Source: Aristolochia californica
Lineage: Eukaryota; Streptophyta; Magnoliopsida; Piperales; Aristolochiaceae
NCBI GenBank assembly: GCA_029961685.1
Contig: JARWKL010000003.1
Coordinates: forward strand, 13,155,782 to 13,219,781
Length of the DNA stretch: 64,000 bases
Direction of reading: 5' to 3'
The translations under genes and the position numbers were made by a program. Shown here in pieces: positions 35,164 to 46,662 of this stretch. The notes beneath the pieces are model-generated. The model was given only the letters and a program-made list of their open reading frames with translations, had not been told where the DNA came from and searched no databases. Positions within the stretch are counted from its first letter, which is position 1. Each line of letters opens with the position of its first letter.

Positions 35164-37381
35164 TATCTATCGAGCTCGAGCCGAGCATGTGTTTTGAAAT
35201 CGGTTTCATTTTACCTTAAAGAGCTGAGCTCGACTGAAGCCAGGTTCGGTTCGTCGGCTCATGAGCCGGCTCGAGGTGAGTCGGGATTGGTATCGGGTTG
35301 GGAGCGGGAGCGTGAGCGTAAGCGAGAGTGAGGGGGGAAAAGTTTTTCCTCACCTCGTCACCATCGAGCCCCTCCCGTCGGCTGTTGTCACCGCCTCTAC
35401 AGCCGTCGACAGTTGCTCTCCGGCTGCCTCTGTGACCATCTGTTCGATTTCTTCCTCTCCTCGCCGTGACCACTTTTTCTGTCGTCACCACTTTCGTCGC
35501 CTTCGTCGCAGCCGTCATCCCCGACGATAGGTCCTCCCTGGCATCGTAACCCCCTTCCCTCCACGTCGTCTCAGCGAAAAACCTGAACCAGTAAGTTCAA
35601 GGGATAAATAATCTCCCCCCTCCCCCGCGCCAAGATGATTTTGCACGTGCGAAAAGTAACAAAAAAAAAAACTTTTCCTTAAACTCTCCTTCCTCATAGC
35701 TCTTGAAAAAATTAAAAATACATTTTATAGAAATAAGTTTCTTTGAACTATTAGTGTCTCATGTTAATTTTAAACATTTTTCTTTCTGAAAATTCTTATT
35801 AAAAATCTTATAATTTTCTTAGTAAGATTTTCCTACCAAGATGGGGTAGAAAACTGTATAGAAATTTTTTGAATAAGTATTTAACATTTAATGTTGTAAT
35901 ACTTTTAGCAAGATGCAATTTTCATTGCAATTTTGTGTTTGACATTTTATTTGATTAAAATTTTATCGATAAGTATAATAATATATTAGATTGATTTTTA
36001 ATTTTTATTTATTTCCCAAGAAGAGGCCATTAAAGGTCCATTTATCTTTCCTAAGAAAATTTTAAAATATTTCCTGTAATTTTCTAATAAGTCACTAATT
36101 GTAAAAGGATTTTATTTAAAGGTTTTTTTGGGAGGCCATAGTAAATTTATGGCCAGATTCAAAAATTAAAAAAAAAGCTAGACAAACGATTGAAGTAAAA
36201 TAGATTAATATTGGTGCATTTTAATCTATTATTGAAATTCAATCCTGAACCTCCCTTATCATTATTTTTTTTAAATGTATGCATAATTTTATATATTATT
36301 TATTCGAAGCCACCCCTACATGCGAGATCATAAAGAAGGAAAAAAAAAAACTCTTTGTCCCTTCCTCATGGCTCTTGAAGAAATTGATAAGATATTTTAG
36401 TAGAAATACTTTTCTAGAGACTAGTAGTGGTTTTTTTCAATAAATGTTGAAAAGACATTTTTAGTAGAAATATAGGGACCATTAGTGCCTCATGTTTTTT
36501 GAAAATATTTTTCTAATTATAAATTCTTGTTAAAAAATCATATAATTTTCTAAGTAAGATTTTCTTGCCAAGATGGGCTAGAAAACCGTATGGAAAATTT
36601 TTGAATAAGTATTTGACAGTTGATGATATAATCCTTTTAGCATGAGGCAATTTTCATAGCAATTTTGTGTTTGTGATTTTATTTGATTAAAAAAATTATC
36701 AATAAGTATAATAATATATTAGATTAATTTTTAATTTTTATTTATTTCCTTAGAAAAAGTAATAAGAGGTCCATTTAACTTTCCTAAGAGAAATTTAAAA
36801 TATTTCTTGTAATTTTCTAGTAAGTCTCTAATAGTAATAGGATTTTATTTAAAGGATTTGTAGTTTTTATTTGGGTGATTATAAATTGATAGTGATATTT
36901 CATTTAATTTTGTTGTGTTTGATTATTATATGGACTTTATTCAAAATGTTATGCATTGTATGAAGTGTATGGAGTATATAAACAATTTCGTGGAGTGTTT
37001 ATGGAATGTATAGACAATTTTATGGAGTGCTTATGGAATGTTTATGCTGGTATTATGTATATAGATTATGCTCAATTTTAAGTAGAGGTCATGATGAATT
37101 TTATATAAGAGTTATATACATAGATTATCCTCAATTTTAAGTAGAGGTCATACCAAATATTATACATGTATTATATATATATAGGGTATGACCAATTTTA
37201 TGTAGAGGTCATACCAAATTTTATGTAAAATATATGCATAATTATATATATATTTTTTGAAAAGTTTTAAATGTATGTTGAAGCTCGAGCTCGGCTCGAA
37301 CTCGGTTAAAATTTTTAGGCTCGAGCTTGATAAAAATTTTAGGCTCGAGACGAGGTTCGGCTCGAAGCTCGGTTCGAAATA
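35164..37381 (-). mobile_element. hAT-like copy hAT2, inverted relative to hAT1, ends eroded
   Basis: 37200-37375 read inverted matches the left subterminal region of hAT1 (GAGCTCGAGCTCGGCTCGAAC, TAAAATT, GTAGAGGTCAT). The terminal ~15 bp on that side are missing and the other end is diverged, so no TSD exists. 35240-35640 is unusually GC-rich. Inside is a ~500-bp direct duplication (about 35650-36125 and 36335-36860) and three copies of CAATTTTA(A/T)GTAGAGGTCAT around 37072, 37131 and 37192. No transposase ORF. Confidence 0.65.
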
Positions 37382-38087
37382 ATGGAGGTCAATGTCAAAT
37401 ACAGGAAAGATGAAGGGACTCTTCTTGATGATCCTACTATCTATCAACGACTAGTTGGGAGTCTCATATACTTGACTACTACTCGCCCAGACATCTCCTT
37501 CGACAGTTTATGTCATCTCCTAGACACCTTCATCTTGCGGCGGTTCAACACATCATCAACTATCTGTGGGTTATTCTTTCCTTTAGGCTCCGTACTACGT
37601 CTGGTTGCCTACAGTGATGCAGATTGGGTTGGATGCCCAGATACTCGTCGATCTACTCTAGGTTGGTGTATGTTTTTAGGGGATGCGTTGATTTCTTGGA
37701 AATGTAAGAAACATGACCGGATGTCCCAATCATCCATCGAGGCTGAGTATCGTTCCATGTCTACTGCCTGTTCTGAAGTTATCTGGCTCTGCGGCCTTCT
37801 TACCGAGCTCCAGTTTCCTTAGACCTCCGCTACACCACTTCATGCGGATAATACGAGTGCAATTCAGATTGCGGCCAACCCTGTTTTCTATGAGCGCACC
37901 AAGCACATTGAGGTGGACTCTCACTCTATCCGTGACACTTTGGAGCGTCGGGTAATATCTTTTCCGTACGTTTCTTCGGATCTTCAAGTGGCTGATATCT
38001 TCACCAAAGCATTGTCTCATCCACGACATAATTTTCTAGTTGGCAAATTGTTGCTGGTTGATTCACCAGTATCAATTTGAGGGGGGA
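37382..38087 (+). pseudogene. Copia RT end and RNase H of element G
   Basis: Open from 37382 with LLDDPTIYQRLVGSLIYLTT and TRPDISF, then RNase H: AYSDADWVGCPDTRRSTLGW, SQSSIEAEYRSMSTA, DNTSAIQIAANPVFYERTKH, DSHSIRDTL and VADIFTKAL. One stop (37820) splits it, and the RT-RNase H linker has a frame problem near 37500. This is a different copia lineage from F and H, judging by the RNase H wording. Ends in the purine tract GAGGGGGGA (38079-38087). Confidence 0.88.
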
Positions 38088-38504
38088 TGTTACGATATTG
38101 TGGAATGTATATTTGGTATAACTTATGCTTGTTGTATGTTGTATTATGTACATAGCTTAATGGGCTGGGTGGGATTATGGTGGGCCCATGGGCTGATATA
38201 TATTATGTGATAAACCTAAGTATAAATAAGAAAGAAAAGAGAGGGAAGGGGCATTGCACTCCCATCCTCAAGCGTTTCACCTTCTCTCCTCACAATCGTC
38301 TATCCAAGAAACGAGAGCGTGAGGCTCTCTATCAGGTCTATTCTGTCAGTCCCCGGAGGTCTTGGTGGTTCCGTCCACCGTCAACAAAGTTTAGTGGTCT
38401 CGGAACGTGAGGAGCTGGAAGCCTTGCAGTGTGGTGTTTCATCCCCGAGAAGACCAATGCGTGGACACTGGTCTCGGCTGATTCGTCGGCCCTCGTTCTT
38501 GAAG
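38088..38504 (+). repeat. 3' LTR of element G, truncated
   Basis: Begins TGTTACGATATTGTGG directly after the purine tract and carries GTATAAATAAGAAAG as a TATA-like site. It ends abruptly against a minus-strand gag near 38505. Confidence 0.7.
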
Positions 38505-39075
38505 AATACATGGGTTAACAGTAGAGGGAGAAGCATTTGGAATACAGAGAATTGTAGCACATACATCATCAAATGTGGGAACCCCGGAAGAGCTAAGAAG
38601 GTGAGTCTTAGCAACTTCAAGATGCAGTGTAATGTTAGCAAGGCATATGACAGTTATCAAAGCCTCTTTCTATTTATCTTGGAAAGAGATATCTATAGAG
38701 GTTGGTTGGATAAGTTTCCATTCTTGAAAAAAACCTCGAAAGCGGGCCAAATATTCATGTATATTGTCTCCACTTTTGGTGGTAAGCATCCATTGTAAAA
38801 TATCATATGGCTTTTGTAAGTTGTCGGAGCTTGAATACAACTTGGAGCATGTCTCCCAAATTTGTTTAGCCGTCTCTAAATGAATGACATTATTGGAGAC
38901 ATTTTCTTCCATACTATTGATAAGTCAACTAATAACCAATGTACCCTCCTTTAACCATTTGGTATAGAATATATCATCTTCATCAATATGTGGTCCACGG
39001 TTGGTGAGATGACCAACTAGGTCATTTGTGATAAGAAATCAATGAACCAATGTGGACTAGTTCATAAAATTTGAT

Positions 39076-39125
<50 letters not shown>

Positions 39126-39187
39126 TGCAAGGGTACAATGGTGATTCTAAATATGTTAGTCTTGTGACTCATATTATCTTCAGCCAT
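38505..39187 (-). pseudogene. Copia gag of element H3 with a 49-C insertion
   Basis: Minus-strand start MAEDNMSHKTNIFRITIVPLQ, then the homopolymer, then a frame-shifted middle, and an open part from 38912: MEENVSNNVIHLETAKQIWE, DILQWMLTTKSGDNIHEYLA and, shifted, ICLANITLHLEVAKTHLLSS. Truncated before the zinc knuckle at the junction with the G LTR. Confidence 0.8.
39077..39125. repeat. 49-C homopolymer inside gag H3
   Basis: In sister elements the same place reads a short purine stretch between the proline-leucine codons and GTATCAAATTTTATGA. Here it is 49 uninterrupted C (G on the coding strand), which destroys the frame unless the length is a multiple of three by chance. Confidence 0.9.
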
Positions 39188-39574
39188 AGTAGGAAAATCA
39201 AGTAAAATAGTTCTCCAATCAAGTAATCAAAATATGACCAAGTTGAAGGCTTTAACCAACTCGTTTAATGGAGATGCTTTGCATAAATGATAAGTAATTA
39301 ATTTTAATGGATAATGACTCACAAACGGCTCAAAATCATCCTTCTTTATCCTGGAATCTTGTTCCCACAAATTTATAAAAAAAATCCAATATCCATTGGT
39401 CTCGGTCAAAGTATTGTGCAAACCGATAAAAACTGCCTTCATAATATCTTCTAATCAAAGATAATCAAATATGCATATATTATCATAATTTCATAAGATG
39501 AAAAAATGCATAAGGACATCTCTAAACCACCTCTTAATACCAAAAACTAGTAGCATAAATTTAATAATATAAAA
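39188..39574 (-). other. Untranslated leader of element H3
   Basis: Matches the leader of element H (for example the stretch ATTTATGCTACT...GGTTTAGAGATG at 46290). The primer site and the LTR right end have been deleted. Confidence 0.6.
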
Positions 39575-40041
39575 AATAAATACTTATCACACTTGCTTGA
39601 TGAATTCCGAGTTACAAACACCTTTATTTATAGTTGAGCAGGTGATAGAGTCCATGTACAAGTAATTTTAGGACTCCTAATTACATTCCAGCTAGAACTC
39701 TCCAAGATAAGCCTATCTTGATAAGATTACATTTTCTATTTAAGAGACTTAATTTAACTCAACTACAAACTCCTTCTTTAAGGAAGTGAATCAAGCTAGA
39801 GAGCCAGCTCTTGGTCTTATCTTGTGGGTCCCACATGATCTTCCAGCTCATGTAGATAGAGATATCAGCTCATGGTATCTTTGTGGGTCACACTTGATCT
39901 TCAAATCTTCTATTTAATTCCAACACATGTTCCTTATCTCTTAGCTAGAGCAACTTTGTATGAGGACTCTTGTTGACACCTCTCGAGCTCCTTGTGGGTC
40001 CCACCAGTTTGTGGGGCCATGGTGGGTCCCACATTGTAACA
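39575..40041 (-). repeat. 5' LTR of element H3, lacking its right end
   Basis: On the minus strand begins TGTTACAATGTGGGACCC at 40041 like all family H LTRs, with repeated GGTGGGTCCCACC-type palindromes, and breaks off before the usual AAATTCAACA end. Confidence 0.75.
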
Positions 40042-41197
40042 TCTTCTCACCCATTTCTTGTGTGTTTCAGGATCTAACAATGAATCAGGTGATTGGTGGA
40101 GGCCATGAATATGGGGGGCTCTACTACTTGGACTTGCTTCAAATAAATGCAATCTCAACCAAGCAAACCGAGGCAATATTATGGCACAATCAGTTGGGAC
40201 ATCCTCAACACCATCTCTTTAACTTCTCTTTCCAACATCTAAAATTTTGTCAAATTTGAATTGTGAAGTGTGTCAAGTGAGTAAACACCAAAGGACCACA
40301 TATTCTCCTCAGACTGAACATAAAGGTGTTATAGCCTTTTCCTTGATCCACATAGACATGTGGGACCATTGAGTGTCTCAAACTTTTCCATATTTAAGTA
40401 CTTTATTACCTTTATTGATGATTTTACTCGTGTCACACGGATATTCTTCTTTAAAGAGACGAAATTTTATGCATTATAAAGTCCTTTTATGCTATGATGG
40501 CCACTCAATTTGGTAAGAAAATAAAAGTACTTTGCTATGATAATGCCAAAGAATATCTCTCTAGTGACCTTGTCTCTTTTTGTCAGGAAAATGGCATTGT
40601 CTATCAGACGTCTTGTGTCTACACCCCTCAACTGAATGGTGTAGTGAAACGAAAGAACCGCCATCTCCTAGAAGTAGCATGTGACTTATTGTACTCCATA
40701 AAAGTACCATACTTCTACTGGCCACATGCCATACTTATTGCATCCTTTCTCAATAATAGGTTACCCTCATCCGTCCTCGGTCACAAATTCCCATACTAGT
40801 TATTATTTCCAAATGATGAACCTTTTTTTATTCCTTTACGAGTCTTCGAGTGTACTTATTTTGTTCATGTTACATCACCTCAACGATGTAAAATATATCC
40901 AAAATCTATCAAGTGTATCTTCTTAGGATACTCTAGCACACATAAGGGTTATGTTTGTTATAATCCTACTCTTCGGAGTTTTCTAGGTATGTGACTGTCT
41001 TTGAAGATACTTCATACTACTCTATCAAAAATGCTCCTCTAGGTCTCTCATATGTGCAAGCCTCTCCTCGACCAGTTGTGCCTCGTGATACGAAAACTTT
41101 TCAACCCCCTGAAGCATTGGTCGATACCACACCTAAGGAGTTCACGGATCTCACTGAGGTAAGTTCTTATCCAACTACTCCTGTTCCTTTTGGATCA
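40042..41197 (+). pseudogene. Copia integrase part of element J (left part)
   Basis: Pre-integrase FQDLTMNQVIGGGHEYGGLY and LWHNQLGHP, then integrase with the second catalytic Asp in CYDNAKEYLSSDL and the Glu in NGVVKRKNRHLLEVA, PHAILIASFLNNRLPSS, and ending TEVSSYPTTPVPFG. Several frames are needed. The 5' side is cut by H3. The text resumes after element F at 62276, so F inserted into J. Confidence 0.85.
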
Positions 41198-41565
41198 TGT
41201 TAGAAAAGTGGGCTCAAGCCCACACGTCCAAGAAAACAAAGCTAACACATCTAAGAGGTGGCATATGGGTAAATAAGAAGACTTCACATAAAGATGGCAT
41301 GAAGTTGTAATTACTTGTCTTTTTTTATGTCTCTTCTATTATAATGTTGTAGCCCTAAAAGGGCATTGTAAAAACTATAAATAGAGGCTTTGGCTAAGAG
41401 GAGAACATTCAAGCTCTCGTCTTCCCCTAAGTTCGTCTCTCTCCCTTGGTAGGCGCTCTCCTTCTTCTCCTCCATGCAAGCTCTCTCCCATGGTGATTGA
41501 TCTCTTCTCTCTCTCTCTTCTCCATCTCCTTCTTAGTTTTGCTGAAGTTGATCCTAAATTCTACA
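41198..41565 (+). mobile_element. 5' LTR of copia element F
   Basis: 368 bp, TGTTAGAAAAGTGGGC to ATCCTAAATTCTACA, with TATA-like ACTATAAATAGAGGC and a pyrimidine-rich right half. The primer site TGGTATCAGAGCA follows at 41566-41578. The partner LTR begins at 61292. The flank GATCA (41193-41197) does not fully match the other side (TACCA). Confidence 0.88.
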
Positions 41566-42479
41566 TGGTATCAGAGCATAGAGTTTAAGATCCCTTTGAT
41601 GAAGTATACGAAAAAATATTTATGAAGATCTTGCCATGACATTACTCATGAAGGAAAGAGTCCAGCCAAGAAGAGATAAGTCATTTCTAGTTATTATTTA
41701 CACATTTTCCATGCTATATGTTGAGGATTTTATATCTGGATTACATCAAGATAAGATGATCTTTGTTACAATGTGGGAACCACTGTGGTTGCATGAGCTG
41801 GTGGGACCCACCATGAGGACGTGAGAAGCCAAGATGAGTCAACACAAGCTGGCATGAGTTCGATTACGAGCTGGAATAAGTTGGTAGAATTGAAGATTTA
41901 GTGGGACCCACAAAGATACCAAAAGTTGACACCTTTATCTTATGAGCTAGAAGATCTAATGGGACCCACAAGAATATAGCATGAGCTTACATCCTCAGCT
42001 GTTATGGACTCCATAACATCTAGATTAACAAGTAGACGTAGAGGGTAGCTTATGTAATTTCCAACTTTTGCAATTAGTTGGTATTGTTGTAATTTCCTTC
42101 AAACTTATGGCCATTTCGTTGGCCTTCGATGGTGTGCGTTCCCTAATCTTTTATAGGGACGTCGGGTGATAAATGAAGGTAAACATTGAATCAAAAATAG
42201 TGTAGACGATCAGATTCTCCCTCTCTGAGGTCCAAGGTGCAAGCTTCCTTCGAAAGCTTGGTTATCTCATCTTCCTCTCCATGTCTCCCTACGGGTTTAG
42301 GTGGTGGCCTGCCAATGAGTCTCTATATCAGATCCGAGATTCCAAGAACTCCAACCCTTCTCTCAAACGTATTTCAATCAGGAACCGAGAGAAGAACGTT
42401 GAGTGAGTCGATCCATCCAAAGGGGGCATACCAACCTGGTATTAGAGCGGACCACCATCGGTGATTCTTCTTCTCTAAA

Positions 42480-43200
42480 CGATTGTCACAAGCAGTTGAG
42501 GAATTTTGGGTTGATATACAGACCCAATACGCTGCAACCCACACTGATCTAAAGGAGATCAGGGAGAGTATTCTTCAAATCCTTCTTCGATTTGAAGCAT
42601 ATATCGCTCGGACTTCTACTATTCTGGGTCAGGGTGGTGCTGCAGAAACGAAATCAGAGAAATTAGAGAAGCTCGAACTCAGAGACCCCCTGTTTCTCCA
42701 GCGACGGTGACATCCACAATTGGGAAATCCGAATGTCCGAAGTTGACAGGGTATTCAGTACCACCTACATCAGCAAAAATGGAAGGGGATTCACCATCCA
42801 AAAATTTCTCACTGGACACTATAGGTCTTCCCGAACAACTGGAAAATCAAATCCGAGAGCTTTCTGTCTCGAAAATGCTCCCCGAACTTCCAAAATTAGA
42901 TGGCGGGGACTCAGATTTTGGGAAATCGGAAGGCTTTTCCACCAAAATCTCGTCGGAATAGCTTGATTTGGATCGACCTCACAAATCCTCTTCTCAAGGC
43001 CAACAGAAAATCTTCCAGCATAGCAGACGGAAGCATTTCAATCTGACTCGGTCACGACGAATCAGTTCGGCCATCCCTCTTCAGTCTCAGAAAATCTACA
43101 AACACCGGCAGACACAAGAGTCTATCGGAAAAAGAAGAAGTGCTGTCGGAACCAACTCCGGTGGACCTTTGCTTCCGGATTCTCACTCTCAGTAGCAATC
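42480..43200 (+). pseudogene. Gag-like N-terminal region of element I
   Basis: A first open part from 42483 reads MSQAVEEFWVDIQTQYAATH with a helical heptad-like stretch and is followed, after a frame change at about 42707, by a second (84 codons) ending near LPELPKLDGGDSDF. An acidic helix followed by LP.L...GG resembles the start of Ty3-type plant gag proteins. No capsid or zinc knuckle is visible. A weak family call. Confidence 0.45.
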
Positions 43201-43624
43201 TCGCTCTTGGATCTCCGGTGGGGAACCCTCATCAACGTAATTGGGGGTATGTTTCTAAAACATCATCTATTTTACTGTCAATTCGTTTGTTCCAGGCAGT
43301 TGATGGGGCTCCAAGGCCCTGAGTAGCAGCAACACTGCCCTCAAATTAAGGACGACGGGTTTCTGTTCCAAAAAGTAGAACAACATAACATTTTAGCTGG
43401 AATTCTAGTTTGCTTATATACAATGCATGATGGACAAATTTTGGGTTTTCTGGCAATAGTAGAGAAAATGCAATGGGTGAAATTTTTTATTAAGGTTGAT
43501 GAGAACAGAACCAGTGCGTTTGTTCTTTTTCATCTTTCCAGCAATACTAGTCCATCTGCACACCTTGGGGGTTTAATTTTTTGGATCCCATGTATGCTGC
43601 TCGGTCACGATTTTTTTTTTTTGG
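43201..43624 (+). other. Element I interior, unassigned
   Basis: No convincing coding signal. One 75-codon open stretch (43423-43650) overlaps the start of the following long frame but in another frame. Confidence 0.4.
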
Positions 43625-44395
43625 ATGTTGTTTTCCTTTTCCACGGCTGAGAACAGCAGCACTGAGCCTCTTCCAATTTCAACTGCACACATGGATGAAA
43701 GACATGTTTCATATTCTTTGCTGAAGGGAGATAGAATTCTTTTTGCTAGTCAAATTGACATCGGGGTGCTGAAATTTTGTTTACGGAGGAATTATATCAA
43801 TTTTTCTGGGACAAACTATCTGGTTGTGGATGCACACTGCACCAGGGTGGCTGTTTCTGGTCAGTGTTCCAGCAGTAACAGTCCGTTTCAACAGGTTGCT
43901 TCATTAGGCAATGGACTTCTACAATGTCCTATTATTTTCTTGCAAACTTTTAAGAAGAGGGGCCCTCCATCCATTCAGAGGACAGGTTTGGAGATAAGGG
44001 ATTCAACCGTGTATATAGCTATGGAAAAGGCTGATGGTACTCATGATAGAATGACGGTGCATTAGTTACTGAGGAACTCCGGAAAGGATCTTGCCATAAT
44101 TTGGGACATTGTCAAAAAGTTCTATCCCAGACAAGATGTCAACCCTGATCACTATGCAGTTCATGCCTGGGCTTTTATTGCCATGTAGATTTCTTATGGT
44201 GTTGTCCGAAAATTAGTGGTTAGCTTGTGTGCTAGAATTCTTTCTGTCTATCATAGTGATGCAATTTCTGGATTTCAGGACCACTTGCAACTTTGGAAGT
44301 TGGGTGCTATTGACCTTTTGACAGCTGTTTACACATCAGTGCTGCCTAAACCAGCAATTCTGGCCGAGTATACTGAACCAACGAATATGGGTTTT
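43625..44395 (+). pseudogene. Unidentified coding stretch in frame with calnexin part
   Basis: Same reading frame as the downstream calnexin part (43625 to 45202 is one frame with five stops and no shift). This part has stops at 44063 and 44186 and reads e.g. NYINFSGTNYLVVDAHCTRV, EKADGTHDRMTVH and WDIVKKFYPRQDVNPDHYAV. I do not recognise it with confidence. Its order and length would suit the calnexin lectin domain, with scattered matching residues (...GT....VH..L), but the resemblance is too weak to claim. It may be another host gene fused in. Confidence 0.45.
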
Positions 44396-45202
44396 GCTGC
44401 TGCTGAATTGGGGCCTCCACTTATCCCACCTAAGACAATACACGATCCAGATGTTGAGAATCCTGAGGATGGGGATGAGAGAGCTAAGATTCCGGATCCT
44501 AGAGCTCTAAAGTCTGACGATTGGGATGAAGTTGCCCCAATTACAATTGAAGATGAGGAGGCCGAGAAGTCGGACGAATGGTTGGTTGGTGAAACCGAGG
44601 AGATTGACGACACCAAACCTAAGAAGCCTGTAGATTAGGCTGCTGATGAGGATGGTGCATGGGAGGCACCACCGATTGATAATCCTACGTGTGACTCTGC
44701 TCATGGCTGTGCTATTGGAATTGAGATAGGGACGCTATAGGCTGGGGTATTTTTTGACAATATATTCCTAGTGGGGGATGAGAAGACTACTGATTTTGTC
44801 AAGGTGACTGCATCGAAGCCTCAGTTTGAATTGGAGACAGAAACGCAGCAGGAAGAGGCAGTTGTCGCATCTGGTGGAATTTCTGGTGTTCATCAGAAGG
44901 TCTTTGATGTGATCTACTGGATTGCAGATATTCCTTTCTTCGCAGCATATCATTTCAAGATCATTGATGTCATTGCGATGGGAGGGCGTCAGCCTAACCT
45001 TCCTATTGGCATTCTGGTCTCCGTAGTGGTTCTCCTGGTCATAGTCATTTTTTGGGTAATCTTTGGTGGAAAGAAACGAGCTCCTGTTTGAGCACTGCTC
45101 AAGGAAAAGAAAAGCTCTGATGCTGGAGGTGACCAACAGGGCACTAGTAGTGGTCAGACAGATGAAAATGAGAAGGAAGATGCTGCTGGCCTTGACCAAT
45201 AA
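44396..45202 (+). pseudogene. CNX: Captured calnexin: P-domain part, membrane anchor and tail
   Basis: Calnexin is the ER membrane lectin chaperone. Visible here: PPLIPPKTIHDPDVENPEDG and DERAKIPDP (P-domain repeats), IEDEEAEKSDEWL, DEDGAWEAPPIDNP, then a jump over ~65 residues of the family (second P-domain arm) to AIGIEI, DNIFL, KVFDVIYWIADIPFFAAY, QPNLPIG, a hydrophobic membrane span (about 45001-45065) and FGGKK, then a charged cytosolic tail ending TAA at 45202. No introns interrupt it, so it came from RNA. Stops at 44636, 44738 and 45089 break it; the first two fit single transitions (Trp to TAG, Gln to TAG). No frameshift occurs. Confidence 0.88.
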
Positions 45203-45436
45203 GATCTAGATGGAACACATAAAACTCCAAGTGGGCGATTTGACATTTTGAGGAGAGTTGGGTAAAAAAAAAAAAGAAAATTGTTTTGCTCCTCTGGTTG
45301 GATGATCTGCCTTTGTAGTCCAGAGGGCTAACACAGATACCGCGGTTGCCACTTGTGCATGGATGGAGACGTCGACACGGGCAAACAGACCTACCTTCCA
45401 GCTTGAGGGCAAGCTCATTCTCCAGGAGGGGAGTGA
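45203..45436 (+). other. Element I 3' untranslated part and purine tract
   Basis: Non-coding link from the calnexin stop to the 3' LTR, ending in the purine tract GGAGGGGAGTGA (45425-45436). It may be calnexin 3' UTR or element sequence; I cannot separate them. Confidence 0.5.
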
Positions 45437-46662
45437 TGTTATGGACTCCATAGCATCTAGATTAACTAGTAGACATAGAGGGTAGCTTATGTAATTTCCA
45501 ACTTTTGCAATTAGTAGGTATTTTTGTAATTTCCTTCAAACTTATGGCCCTTTCGTTGGCTTTTGTTGGTGTGCGTTCCCTAATCTTTTATAGGGACATC
45601 ACATTCTCCCTCTCTGAGGTCCAAGGTGCAAACTTCCTTTGAAAGCTTGGTTATCTCATCTTCCTCTCCATGTCTCCCTACGGGTTCAGGTGGTGGCATG
45701 CCAACAAGTCCCTGTATTAGATCCGGGATTCCAAAAACTCCAACCCTTCTTCTCAAACGTATTTCAATCAGGAACTGAGAGAAGAACATCGGGTGAATCG
45801 ATCCATCTCAAGGGGGCATACCATCAGCCTAGCCATCTCGTGCAGAAGGAATTGGGAAACTTAGAATTTGGGTAAATTAGAATTTGAGTAAGTTCTAAAT
45901 TGAGTTGAATTATAGTTGGAAAGTGTACATTAGATCACTCCTCCACTATAAATAAAGGAGCTTGTATTCAAGAAAAATCAATCAAAGCAAGGAGTTCTCT
46001 CCTCTTTTCTCATTCACATGAAATCTTCTCTTTTCTCTTCTCTTCTCTTTAGTTTTCTTCTTCTCCTCTCTCTACCCGAGAGCTCTATTCCCTCTTATCT
46101 TTTTCTCTTCTCTCTCCTCATGCTCAAGTTATTATTCATGGGATCCTAAATTCAACATGGTATTAAAGCAACCAATTTAGGATCCCCCCATCAAAGGAAT
46201 GCTCTAAGAAGATATGATCATAGAAGACTCTTCCTGAAGCAAGATTGAAGCTCATGAGAGAAGTTTTTCTATTTATGATATTATTGATTTATGCTACTGG
46301 ATTTTAGATATTAAAAGATGGTTTAGAGATGTTTTTATGCATGTCTTCATCTTATGAGATTATGAAAGTATATGCATCTTGGATTAGAAGAAGTTATCAA
46401 GACAATTTTTATTTGGAATTTCTGTTAACCGAGACCAGTCCATGATCAGATTGTTGAAGATTTTTTTTTTTGTGGGAACAAGATTCCCATAATATAGAAG
46501 ATTGATATTGAGTCTATTATGAATGGTTATTTACTTAGAAAAAAAATCAGAATAATGATTGTTTAGCATCAATGCTAAATTTCTCCATGCACCAAGTTGT
46601 TTGAAGAATACTACTTGGATTTTTTTTTTATTGGAGATTCGTTTTTCATTGAAGTTCCTATT

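Larger units (their letters stand above)
42000..45823 (+). mobile_element. Element I: LTR retroelement with captured calnexin sequence
   Basis: 5' LTR 42000-42433 and 3' LTR 45437-45823, both TGTTATGGACTCC to GGGGGCATACCA; the 5' copy has a ~47-bp insert. Primer site TGGTATTAGAGCG at 42437-42449 after a 3-bp gap; purine tract GGAGGGGAGTGA (45425-45436). Target duplication TCAGC is perfect (41995-41999, 45824-45828), and the empty site is preserved in the 3' LTR of H near 50530. There is no protease, RT or integrase. The interior holds a gag-like start, an unidentified frame and calnexin-derived sequence. Non-autonomous; lineage uncertain, the gag hints at Ty3 type. Confidence 0.92.

Noticed and set aside
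35216..35530. Open frames on both strands, 89-100 codons
   Set aside because: Low-complexity Ser/Arg/Thr composition due to GC bias; kept only as an oddity of hAT2.
44329..44616. Minus-strand open frame of 95 codons, Ser-rich
   Set aside because: Shadow of the acidic calnexin P-domain on the plus strand.
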